6,876 nucleotides of DNA, taken from positions 1-6,876 of the forward strand of contig CAMPHX010000068.1 in NCBI GenBank assembly GCA_946886085.1, in the 5' to 3' direction. The DNA comes from an uncultured Flavobacteriales bacterium. GTDB lineage: Bacteria > Bacteroidota > Bacteroidia > Flavobacteriales > Vicingaceae. Position numbers and translations under genes: made by a program. This document shows positions 1 through 6,299 of the stretch, piece by piece. Each line of letters begins with the position of its first letter. Position 1 is the first letter of the stretch. A model generated the notes under the pieces. That model saw only the letters and a list, made by a program, of their open reading frames with translations. It did no database searches and was not told where the DNA came from.

Positions 1-2
1 GT

Positions 3-1010
3 ATTGTTTTAGTTATAAGCAGCATAATGCTGTTTATGGCAGATTTAGCGTTGGGTTCTGTGCATATTCCTCTTGCTTCTATTGTAGATATTTTATTGGG
101 AAATGAAGCGGAAAAAGAAAGTTGGAACATTATATTATTATCTTCTAGGTTACCGAGAGCTTTAGCAGCAATTTTGGCAGGAAGTGCATTGGCTGTTAGC
201 GGATTACAAATGCAAACCTTGTTTAGAAATCCGCTGGCAGGGCCATATATTTTAGGAATAAGTTCAGGAGCAGGGTTGGGGGTAGCTGTTTTTATTATGG
301 GTTTTTCTGTGTTGGGAATTTCTTTAAGTAGTTCGGTTTGGTTTGCTAATTATGGGATTGTTATCAGTGCCATTTTGGGTGCTGTTTTAGTATTGTTGCT
401 TTTAATGGCGGCTATTGCTAAGCTAAAAGATATTATGACGGTTTTAATATTGGGAATAATGATAGGCAGTATTGCTACCGCATTCATTAGTATTTTAGAA
501 TATTTTTCTCAAGAAGATAGTTTAAAATCTTTTGTTTTATGGACTATGGGAGATTTAAGCAGTGTAGCTCCGGATAGTTTAAAAATGTTGTTTTTTATTG
601 TAATGATAGGCTTGACAGCTGCTTTTGCTATTTCCAAACAATTAAATGCCTATTTATTGGGTGAAGATTATGCTCAGTCGCTGGGGACAAATGTAAATGT
701 TACCAGGTATTTGGTGATTTTAGTTACCGCTTTATTAGCAGGAAGTATCACTGCTTTTTGTGGACCAATAGGTTTTGTGGGAATTATCACACCACATATT
801 GCCAGAATGTTTTTAAAATCTGCCAATCATTTTTATTTAGTGCCTTTGTGTATGCTGTTAGGTATTAACATTATGTTGTTAGCAGACATTATTGCTCAAC
901 TACCAGGAAGCGATAAAACGTTCCCTATAAATGCAGTTACTTCATTAATTGGTATTCCATTTATTTTTTGGATAATTTTTAGGAATAAAAAAATTGCAGC
1001 ATTAAATTGA
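3..1010 (+). CDS. FecCD/BtuC-family ABC transporter permease (5' end cut by window edge)
   Basis: Inner-membrane permease of a type II ABC importer for iron-siderophore, heme or vitamin B12, expected to work as a dimer with the ATPase that follows. The first ATG is at 27, but the frame is open to the window edge and the codons before it (I-V-L-V-I-S-S-I) continue the first hydrophobic helix, so the ATG is probably internal and a short N-terminal piece is missing. Numbering from that ATG (327 residues), family hallmarks are AGSALAVSGLQMQ at 51-63, the RNPLAGPYILGISSGAG block at 67-83, LWTMGDLSS at 171-179, LLGEDYAQSLG at 210-220, and the GPIGFVGIITPHIAR block at 246-260, which lies near the coupling region that contacts the ATPase. 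Most of the remainder is hydrophobic helices. The C-terminal SLIGIPFIFWIIFR is also typical. The substrate cannot be told from the permease; heme, ferric siderophore and cobalamin are all possible. Its stop codon overlaps the next gene's start, implying co-translation. Confidence 0.93.
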   Translation: MVLVISSIMLFMADLALGSVHIPLASIVDILLGNEAEKESWNIILLSSRLPRALAAILAGSALAVSGLQMQTLFRNPLAGPYILGISSGAGLGVAVFIMGFSVLGISLSSSVWFANYGIVISAILGAVLVLLLLMAAIAKLKDIMTVLILGIMIGSIATAFISILEYFSQEDSLKSFVLWTMGDLSSVAPDSLKMLFFIVMIGLTAAFAISKQLNAYLLGEDYAQSLGTNVNVTRYLVILVTALLAGSITAFCGPIGFVGIITPHIARMFLKSANHFYLVPLCMLLGINIMLLADIIAQLPGSDKTFPINAVTSLIGIPFIFWIIFRNKKIAALN

Positions 1011-1744
1011 AAAATATCCTCTCCATATCATCATTATGTATTGGCTATGACAAGAACAACGTGTTGAGCAATATTAATGTGGTTGTAGATCAACCCAAAC
1101 TCATTACGCTTATAGGAAGAAACGGGCAAGGAAAATCTACGCTATTAAAAACGCTTACTGGCTTAATTCCGGCAATTGACGGGGAAATATTTTTTGGAGA
1201 TAAAATCAACAAAGAATTAACACACAAAGAAAAATCAAAATTGTTTAGCGTGGTACTTACTTCGCCACCGACAATTAACAATATTACAGTTAAAGATTTT
1301 GTTGCTTATGGCAGATACCCTTATACCAATTGGTTAGCGGTAAAAAAAGAAGAAGATAATTGGCAAATTAATCAAGCAATGGAGCTTTGTGGAATTACCA
1401 ATTTTGCAGCTACAAACATTGCTAATTTAAGCGATGGAGAGAGACAAAAAGTTGCGTTGGCAAGAGCTATCGCTCAAAACACACCTATTATATTTTTAGA
1501 TGAACCTACTTCGCACCTTGACTTAGTAAATCAATCTGAATTATTTGATTTGCTTCATCAATTGGTTGAAAAACAAGCAAAAACTATAATTATCTCTTCG
1601 CATCAACTAAACTTAGCATTAAATTATGCTGATGAAATTTGGTTGATAAATAATGGAGAATTAGAAGCAAATACGCCTGATTTTTTTATGAAATCGGGAA
1701 AAATTGAAGCACTTTTTGGTGGATTAAAATTGAAGTATTTTTAA
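1007..1744 (+). CDS. FecE/BtuD/HmuV-type ABC transporter ATP-binding protein
   Basis: Cytoplasmic ATPase that drives the FecCD-type permease encoded just before it. In 245 residues it has Walker A GRNGQGKST (37-45), the GRYPYTNW block (102-109) typical of the iron/heme/B12 importer ATPases, signature LSDGERQ (141-147), Walker B IIFLDEP (161-167), D-loop SHLD (169-172) and H-loop His199. The Q-loop position reads VVLT with Thr85 where most ABC ATPases have Gln; from memory this is seen in related Bacteroidota proteins, so it need not mean inactivity. The start is a TTG at 1007 that shares TTGA with the permease stop. It is accepted because no ATG lies before the Walker A region and the N-terminal strand ILSISSLCIGY is what the family needs. 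Tight coupling and family match point to one transport operon. Substrate is unresolved (Fe-siderophore, heme or cobalamin). Confidence 0.93.
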   Translation: MKNILSISSLCIGYDKNNVLSNINVVVDQPKLITLIGRNGQGKSTLLKTLTGLIPAIDGEIFFGDKINKELTHKEKSKLFSVVLTSPPTINNITVKDFVAYGRYPYTNWLAVKKEEDNWQINQAMELCGITNFAATNIANLSDGERQKVALARAIAQNTPIIFLDEPTSHLDLVNQSELFDLLHQLVEKQAKTIIISSHQLNLALNYADEIWLINNGELEANTPDFFMKSGKIEALFGGLKLKYF

Positions 1745-1765
1745 TGCCTTTCAAGCTAAAATCAA

Positions 1766-1773
1766 TATATTTG
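1766..1773 (+). promoter_or_regulatory. Candidate Bacteroidota -7 promoter element upstream of the PBP1A gene
   Basis: TATATTTG matches the Bacteroidota -7 consensus TAnnTTTG exactly and lies in the 62-bp gap between the ATPase and PBP1A genes, 33 bases before the TTG start. No clear TTTG -33 box was found at the usual spacing, and such an A+T-rich octamer can occur by chance, so this is only a candidate. If real, PBP1A is transcribed separately from the importer genes. Confidence 0.27.
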
Positions 1774-1806
1774 CCACTATTATAAATCATTTTATTTTCA
1801 TAACAC

Positions 1807-4278
1807 TTGAAAACAGACAAAAAAACATCCAAACAGCAAGAGCCAAATAAAATGAAGAAAGTACTAATATTTTGGTTAATTGTCTTGCTTCCTTTTCTAT
1901 TTCTGTATGTTTTATTCTTAGGTGCTAAACATGGTACGCTTAGCTTTGATCCTTTGCCTGACTTAACCGAGCTAGAAAATCCTACAAGCAATTTGGCTTC
2001 AGAAATTATAACTGCTGATGGAAAAGTAATAGGAAAATATTTTAAAGAAAATAGAACTAACATTACTTATGAGGAGCTTTCTCCACATATAATTGATGCG
2101 CTAATTGCTACCGAAGATGAACGTTTTCACGACCATTCGGGAATAGATTTTAAAGGTTTAGTGCGAGCTGTTGCTAAATTAGGTCAAGCCGGAGGTGCTA
2201 GTACCATTACTCAGCAGTTGGCTAAAATGATGTTTGAGCATACAGCTGACAACATTGTAGAGCGTATCAAACAAAAACTTCAGGAACAAATTATAGCGGT
2301 AGAGATAGAAAAAAGATATACCAAGGAAGACATTATTGTGATGTATCTAAACAAGTTCGACTTTATCTATAATGCCGTTGGAATTAAGTCTGCTAGCAAC
2401 GTTTATTTCAATAAAGAACCTTTTGAATTAAAAGTTGAAGAAGCTGCTATTTTAGTAGGGATGGCTAAAAATCCATCATTATACAATCCTAAAAGATTTC
2501 CCGAAAATGCTATGAAAAGAAGAGAAGTGGTACTCTCTCAGATGAAAAAAAATGAATTGCTAACGCAAGAGACTTATGATTCATTAAGGGTTTTACCAAT
2601 TGAGTTGGATTACAAAGTGGTTGACCATAAAGAAGGTATAGCACCTTATTTTCGAGAAACATTGAGGTTAGAATTACAAGAAAAACTACAAGAAAAAGAC
2701 AGTGAAGGTAATTACGTCTACACCAAAAAAGATGGAACCCCTTATAACATTTATAAAGACGGATTAAAAATTTATACGACTATAGACTCCAGAATGCAAA
2801 GATATGCTGAATATGCTGTTCAGGAACATATTGGCAACCATTTACAAGCCGAATTTGATAAACATCTTAAGAAATACAGAATAGCTAAATATCCTTACGA
2901 TAATAAAATTTCTACAAGCCAATATGAACAATTATTGGATAATATGAAAAAAGGTTCTCCGAGATACAGAATAATGACAGGACAAGAATGTGCTAATTGC
3001 GGAAGAAGAGGAGATTTTGTGAAGAAGGTAGGAAAATTGTTTGTTTGTCAGGCGGAAGATTGTGGACACGAAAGCCGTGCTGTAACCAAGGATTCTATTG
3101 ATATAATTTTTGCTGCACCTACCAAAATGACCATTTTTACTCACCAAGGAGATAAAGATACTACGATGAGTCCTTTAGACTCATTAAAATATTACAAAAC
3201 ATTTTTGCATGCAGGCTTAATGTCTATGGATCCTCACACAGGTTATATTAAAGCATGGGTTGGTGGAGTAAACTACCAAAACTTTGCTTACGACCACGTA
3301 AAAACAGCAAAACGTCAGGTAGGTTCTACTTTTAAACCTTTTGTTTATGCCGCAGCCGTTCAAAATGGTTATTCGCCTTGTTATGAAGTGCCCGATGTGG
3401 CTTATACTTTTCAAAAAGGAGAATATGGTATTTTAAAAAGTTGGACGCCTAAAAACTCTGATGGTTATAATACAGGTTGTAAAGTTTCTATGAAATACGC
3501 ATTAGCTAACTCTATGAATTCTATTACCGCTTATATTATGAAACAATTTGGACCTGCAGCTGTTGTTGACCAAGCGAGAGCAATGGGAATTACCAGCACA
3601 CTAGAGCCTGTACCTTCTTTATGTTTGGGAGTTGCTGATTTATCGGTTTATGAAATGGTGGGAGCCAATGCCACTTTTGCTAACAAAGGTGTTTTTATTG
3701 AACCAACTATGTACACGCGTGTGGAAGATAAATTTGGTAATGTAATTATCGATTTTCAGCCTAAAACAAACGAAGCGATGAGTGAAGAAACAGCTTACGT
3801 TATGCTAGATTTAATGAAAGGAGTAGTGGATGGTGAGTATAATAAATGTGTTGGAGATTACCGTAAAGCAAGAGGAAAAAGTCCAATGTACCACTCAGGA
3901 ACAGGTATGAGATTAAGAGGAAGTGTTTCGGAGTCTCGCCCTTATGTCGGACATCGTTACCCAATAGCAGGAAAAACAGGAACAACACAAAACAACTCTG
4001 ATGGTTGGTTTATGGGGATAACTCCTGATTTGGTTACCGGAGTTTGGGTTGGTGCTGATGAGCGTAGTATTCGTTTTGCAACAACTGCTATGGGACAGGG
4101 AGCAAATACTGCTTTACCAATTTGGGGCTATTACATGCAGAAAGTACATGCCGATCCAACAATAAAAATTTCAAGTGGCGATTTTGAGCGACCTCAAACA
4201 CCTTTAGCTATTGAGTTAGATTGCAATCAATATAACCTTAATAATAATTTTAATTCAAGTTCAAATTCAACTTGGTAA
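1807..4278 (+). CDS. mrcA: Class A penicillin-binding protein 1A (GT51 transglycosylase / transpeptidase) with a four-Cys insert
   Basis: Bifunctional peptidoglycan synthase, anchored in the inner membrane with both enzymatic domains in the periplasm. Of 823 residues, one N-terminal membrane helix spans about 19-39. The GT51 domain shows EDERFHDHSG (103-112, catalytic Glu103), GGASTITQQLAK (129-140), KLQE (157-160, Glu160 the second acidic residue) and EDIIVMYLNK (174-183). The transpeptidase domain shows the SxxK motif S507-T-F-K510 (acylated Ser507), SxN S569-M-N571 and KTGT 723-726. All catalytic motifs are intact and the length is normal. Between the domain start (DGLKIYTTIDSRMQ) and the SxxK motif is C395-x2-C398-x15-C414-x4-C419, a zinc-ribbon-like pattern where, from memory, Bacteroidota relatives carry a helical segment. 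The start is uncertain: a TTG at 1807 directly after an in-frame TAA, or an ATG at 1852 (residue 16) just before the membrane helix. The C-terminus is an Asn/Ser-rich tail. scoA follows after 22 bp. Confidence 0.95.
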   Translation: MKTDKKTSKQQEPNKMKKVLIFWLIVLLPFLFLYVLFLGAKHGTLSFDPLPDLTELENPTSNLASEIITADGKVIGKYFKENRTNITYEELSPHIIDALIATEDERFHDHSGIDFKGLVRAVAKLGQAGGASTITQQLAKMMFEHTADNIVERIKQKLQEQIIAVEIEKRYTKEDIIVMYLNKFDFIYNAVGIKSASNVYFNKEPFELKVEEAAILVGMAKNPSLYNPKRFPENAMKRREVVLSQMKKNELLTQETYDSLRVLPIELDYKVVDHKEGIAPYFRETLRLELQEKLQEKDSEGNYVYTKKDGTPYNIYKDGLKIYTTIDSRMQRYAEYAVQEHIGNHLQAEFDKHLKKYRIAKYPYDNKISTSQYEQLLDNMKKGSPRYRIMTGQECANCGRRGDFVKKVGKLFVCQAEDCGHESRAVTKDSIDIIFAAPTKMTIFTHQGDKDTTMSPLDSLKYYKTFLHAGLMSMDPHTGYIKAWVGGVNYQNFAYDHVKTAKRQVGSTFKPFVYAAAVQNGYSPCYEVPDVAYTFQKGEYGILKSWTPKNSDGYNTGCKVSMKYALANSMNSITAYIMKQFGPAAVVDQARAMGITSTLEPVPSLCLGVADLSVYEMVGANATFANKGVFIEPTMYTRVEDKFGNVIIDFQPKTNEAMSEETAYVMLDLMKGVVDGEYNKCVGDYRKARGKSPMYHSGTGMRLRGSVSESRPYVGHRYPIAGKTGTTQNNSDGWFMGITPDLVTGVWVGADERSIRFATTAMGQGANTALPIWGYYMQKVHADPTIKISSGDFERPQTPLAIELDCNQYNLNNNFNSSSNSTW

Positions 4279-4300
4279 GAAAAATTTAAAAATATAGAAC

Positions 4301-5005
4301 ATGGCTATTAATAAAGTGGTAAAAAATGCTGAAGAAGCTGTAAAAGGAATAGAAAGTGGAATGACATTAATGGTTGGAGGCTTTGGTTTGTGTGGTATTC
4401 CAGAAAATTGTATTGCAGAGTTGGTAAAATCTAATGTAAAGGAGTTAAACTGTATTTCAAACAATGCTGGTGTAGATGATTTTGGATTAGGACTATTGTT
4501 GCAAAAGAAACAAATTAAAAAGATGATTTCTTCTTATGTTGGTGAAAATGATGAATTTGAAAGACAAATGCTTAGCGGAGAACTTGAAGTAGATTTAATT
4601 CCACAAGGTTCGTTAGCAGAAAGGTGCAGAGCAGGAGGAGCTGGAATTCCTGCATTTTTTACTCCCGCAGGTTATGGAACAGAAGTAGCCGAAGGAAAAG
4701 AAGTAAGAGTTTTTAATGGTAAACCACATATTTTAGAAACCGCATTAACAGCCGATTTTGCAATTGTTAAAGCGTGGAAAGGCGATACCGCAGGAAATTT
4801 AGTTTTTAAATACACTGCTTTAAATTTTAATCATGTAATGGCAACAGCAGGTAAAGTTACCATTGCGGAAGTAGAAGAATTAGTACCTGAAGGAGAATTA
4901 AACCCTAATCATATTCATACCCCAGGAATTTTTGTACAACGAATTTTCCAAGGGAAAGACTACGAAAAACGTATTGAACAACGAACTACTCGCTCTCGCT
5001 CATAG
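4301..5005 (+). CDS. scoA: 3-oxoacid CoA-transferase (succinyl-CoA:acetoacetate) subunit A
   Basis: Subunit A of the two-subunit CoA-transferase that transfers CoA between succinyl-CoA and acetoacetate, a cytoplasmic step of ketone-body and branched-chain amino-acid use. The 234 residues match the usual length. The N-terminus carries the family signature [19 protein letters not shown] (19-37), with the glycine-rich CoA-binding loop, and then a long stretch typical of flavobacterial ScoA, including [20 protein letters not shown] and [21 protein letters not shown]. The C-terminal [19 protein letters not shown] is also conserved. The ATG has an A-rich leader and no Shine-Dalgarno. The catalytic Glu is in subunit B. 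The last residues, TTRSRS, are encoded by a CTCGCTCTCGCTCATAG stretch that ends exactly at the left arm of the inverted repeat, so the tail may have been altered when the element arrived. A broader-specificity acetate/acetoacetate (AtoD-like) role is possible but less likely. Confidence 0.95.
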   Translation: MAINKVVKNAEEAVKGIESGMTLMVGGFGLCGIPENCIAELVKSNVKELNCISNNAGVDDFGLGLLLQKKQIKKMISSYVGENDEFERQMLSGELEVDLIPQGSLAERCRAGGAGIPAFFTPAGYGTEVAEGKEVRVFNGKPHILETALTADFAIVKAWKGDTAGNLVFKYTALNFNHVMATAGKVTIAEVEELVPEGELNPNHIHTPGIFVQRIFQGKDYEKRIEQRTTRSRS

Positions 5006-5042
5006 ATAATGTAACAATTCACTAATTTACCAATGTAACAAT
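5006..5042 (+). repeat. Left arm of 37-bp inverted repeat
   Basis: Pairs with 5417-5453. Base-by-base comparison with the reverse complement of the right arm gives 14 matches (ATAATGTAACAATT), 3 mismatches at 5020-5022, 15 matches (TAATTTACCAATGTA), 1 mismatch at 5038, then CAAT, for 33 of 37. Pairing stops at 5043, five bases before the ATG of the enclosed gene. The arm also contains the 11-mer AATGTAACAAT twice, at 5008-5018 and 5032-5042. Confidence 0.93.
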
Positions 5043-5047
5043 GTTTT

Positions 5048-5398
5048 ATGGAGATAAGAGACAACTTAATTGTAACTAAGACCATCAATTTTTCATTATT
5101 AATCATTGAATTTTGTGAGGAGTTAGAATCAAAAAGAAAGTTTGTTATAGCAAATCAATTACTTCGTTCAGGAACATCTATTGGTGCAAATGTTCACGAA
5201 GCTCAAAATGCAGAAAGTAAAGCAGAGTTTATACATAAAATAAAGATAGCCGCTAAAGAATTAGATGAAACTAAATATTGGTTAATTTTATGCAAAAAAG
5301 CGAAAACGTATCTTTTTAATTTAGAATTGGAAAATCAGATTAAAGAAATAGGATTAATTATATACAAAATACTAAGTACAAGTAAAAAACTAAAATAA
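5048..5398 (+). CDS. Four-helix-bundle protein (23S rRNA intervening-sequence protein / S23 family)
   Basis: A 116-residue protein of the family first found encoded in intervening sequences of 23S rRNA genes and related to the Avd accessory protein of diversity-generating retroelements. The core motif LLRSGTSIGANVHEAQNAESKAEF (38-61) matches the family pattern of SxSIGxNxxEAxxxxSxxEF, followed by KIKIAAKELDETKYWL (64-79). Four predicted helices lie at about 7-27, 29-53, 56-85 and 90-113, and the length is normal. Family members form oligomeric bundles; nucleic-acid binding is suspected, but the cellular role is not established. Here it is not inside an rRNA gene: it lies alone in an inverted repeat between scoA and scoB, and has no part in CoA transfer. 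The ATG at 5048 is the first in frame, five bases after the left arm; an ATG at 5041 is out of frame. No reverse transcriptase is present in the window. Confidence 0.92.
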   Translation: MEIRDNLIVTKTINFSLLIIEFCEELESKRKFVIANQLLRSGTSIGANVHEAQNAESKAEFIHKIKIAAKELDETKYWLILCKKAKTYLFNLELENQIKEIGLIIYKILSTSKKLK

Positions 5399-5416
5399 TA
5401 AGTAGTAGTTATCATA

Positions 5417-5453
5417 ATTGCTACATTGGTAAATTAACAAATTGTTACATTAT
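5417..5453 (-). repeat. Right arm of 37-bp inverted repeat
   Basis: Reverse complement matches 5006-5042 at 33 of 37 positions. The arm begins 18 bases after the stop codon of the four-helix-bundle gene and ends at 5453, with only AAAGT between it and the scoB ATG. It therefore covers positions -42 to -6 of scoB, the region where a ribosome would load; pairing with the left arm in the transcript would put that region in a stem. Confidence 0.93.
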
Positions 5454-5458
5454 AAAGT

Positions 5459-6112
5459 ATGTTAGATAAAAACGGAATAGCACAACGAATAGCACAAGAA
5501 TTAAGAGACGGATGGTATGTAAACTTAGGGATAGGAATTCCCACATTGGTAGCGAATTACATTCCCAAAGGCATAACCGTAGAGTTTCAATCTGAAAACG
5601 GTATTTTAGGTATGGGGCCATTTCCTTTTGAAGGGGAAGAAGATGCAGATTTGATTAATGCAGGAAAGCAAACCGTTACCTTACAACCGGGAGCTTCCAT
5701 ATTCGATTCGTCAACGAGTTTTTCTATGATTAGAGGTCAGCATGTGCAATTGACTGTTTTAGGAGCAATGGAAGTAGCTCAAAATGGAGATATTGCCAAT
5801 TGGAAAATACCGGGCGTTATGGTAAAAGGAATGGGAGGAGCTATGGATTTAGTAGCTTCAGCAGAAAATATTATTGTTGCCATGATGCACACTAACAAAA
5901 AAGGTGAAAGCAAGTTATTGGAAAAATGTACACTTCCTTTAACAGGAGTAGGGTGTGTTACTAAAGTAGTGACCAACATGGCTTATTTAGAAATAAAAGA
6001 TGGTGCTTTTCACCTAAAAGAAAGAGCTCCTGGTGTTAGTGTAGAAGAAATAAAAGCTGCTACAGCTGGAAAACTAATTATTGAAGGCAATATTCCTGAA
6101 ATGAAGTTGTGA
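5459..6112 (+). CDS. scoB: 3-oxoacid CoA-transferase (succinyl-CoA:acetoacetate) subunit B
   Basis: Catalytic subunit partner of ScoA. In 217 residues, the usual length, the N-terminus has the VNLGIGIPTLVANYIP stretch (21-36) and then QSENGILGMGP (44-54), where Glu46 in the SENG motif is the residue that forms the enzyme-CoA thioester in this family. GAMEVAQNGDIANWKIPG and KGMGGAMDLV are further conserved blocks, and the C-terminus is complete. The ATG at 5459 gives the expected MLDKNGIAQRIAQELRDG start; there is no Shine-Dalgarno and the leader TATAAAGT is A+T-rich. scoA and scoB are commonly adjacent in one operon; here 453 bp of inverted repeat plus an unrelated gene lie between them, which could affect coupling and subunit balance. 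Both reading frames are intact, so the enzyme should still be made. Confidence 0.95.
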   Translation: MLDKNGIAQRIAQELRDGWYVNLGIGIPTLVANYIPKGITVEFQSENGILGMGPFPFEGEEDADLINAGKQTVTLQPGASIFDSSTSFSMIRGQHVQLTVLGAMEVAQNGDIANWKIPGVMVKGMGGAMDLVASAENIIVAMMHTNKKGESKLLEKCTLPLTGVGCVTKVVTNMAYLEIKDGAFHLKERAPGVSVEEIKAATAGKLIIEGNIPEMKL

Positions 6113-6180
6113 TAGAGGTTTAAGGTTTGATAGTATGTTGTATCTTGTCGCTTTTATTTAATCTTATAAACCTAAAATTA

Positions 6181-6209
6181 CCACAAGTTACACTGCGTTA
6201 AACTTGCGG
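6181..6209 (-). terminator. Hairpin in the convergent intergenic region, possible terminator of the minus-strand gene
   Basis: CCACAAGTT (6181-6189) and AACTTGCGG (6201-6209) form a 9-bp stem with an 11-nt loop. In minus-strand RNA all nine positions pair, one as G-U; in plus-strand RNA that position is an A-C mismatch. On the minus strand the stem is followed by TAATTTTAGG, a short T-rich tail, and lies about 90-120 nt past the stop of the gene at 6300-6876. The tail is weak for an intrinsic terminator, and the hairpin could instead be part of a dispersed repeat. Confidence 0.33.
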
Positions 6210-6299
6210 GAGCGAGGGTTGGTGATTACGGATTAAATAATTTACAACAAACATAAGCTTTTTTTGAAAATTCTTAGTCGCTATCGCACAAGCATCGCT

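Larger units (their letters stand above)
5006..5453 (+). mobile_element. Inverted-repeat-bounded element carrying a four-helix-bundle (IVP-family) gene, between scoA and scoB
   Basis: A 448-bp unit made of a 37-bp left arm, a single gene that fills most of the interior, and a matching right arm in inverted orientation. It lies exactly in the scoA-scoB gap: its first base follows the scoA stop codon, and scoB begins 5 bases after its last base. A hand count over 5041-5400 gives about 26% G+C, while sampled lines of scoA and scoB give about 38-43%, which fits a foreign origin. No transposase and no target-site duplication are visible, so any movement would depend on other proteins or on RNA. 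The layout parallels the intervening sequences of bacterial 23S rRNA genes, where an ORF of this protein family sits in the loop of a long stem. That this is a mobile unit is inference. Confidence 0.5.

Noticed and set aside
1686..2063. 125-residue minus-strand open frame across the ATPase-PBP1A gap
   Set aside because: It lies opposite the conserved N-terminal and GT51 parts of PBP1A, resembles no family and has a compositionally odd sequence; it is a shadow of the coding strand.
5006..5043. CRISPR-like repeats in the left arm
   Set aside because: The 11-base word occurs only twice with a 13-base gap, far from the unit and spacer sizes of an array, and no cas gene is present.
5006..5453. 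Diversity-generating retroelement, because the four-helix-bundle family is related to Avd
   Set aside because: There is no reverse transcriptase, no template/variable repeat pair and no target gene in the window; the paired arms are inverted rather than direct.
5006..5453. True 23S rRNA intervening sequence
   Set aside because: The flanks are protein-coding genes scoA and scoB, with no rRNA sequence on either side.
5000..5460. Target-site duplication flanking the inverted-repeat element
   Set aside because: The flanks (TCATAG on the left, AAAGTA on the right) share no direct repeat beyond what chance gives.
6256..6275. Intrinsic terminator around TAAGCTTTTTTTGAAAATTC
   Set aside because: The possible stem is short, A/T only in the middle and interrupted; there is no G+C-rich core, so it would be too weak to call.
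6113..6299. Small gene in the convergent intergenic region
   Set aside because: No open frame with a plausible start and protein-like sequence was seen; the region looks like repeat and hairpin sequence.
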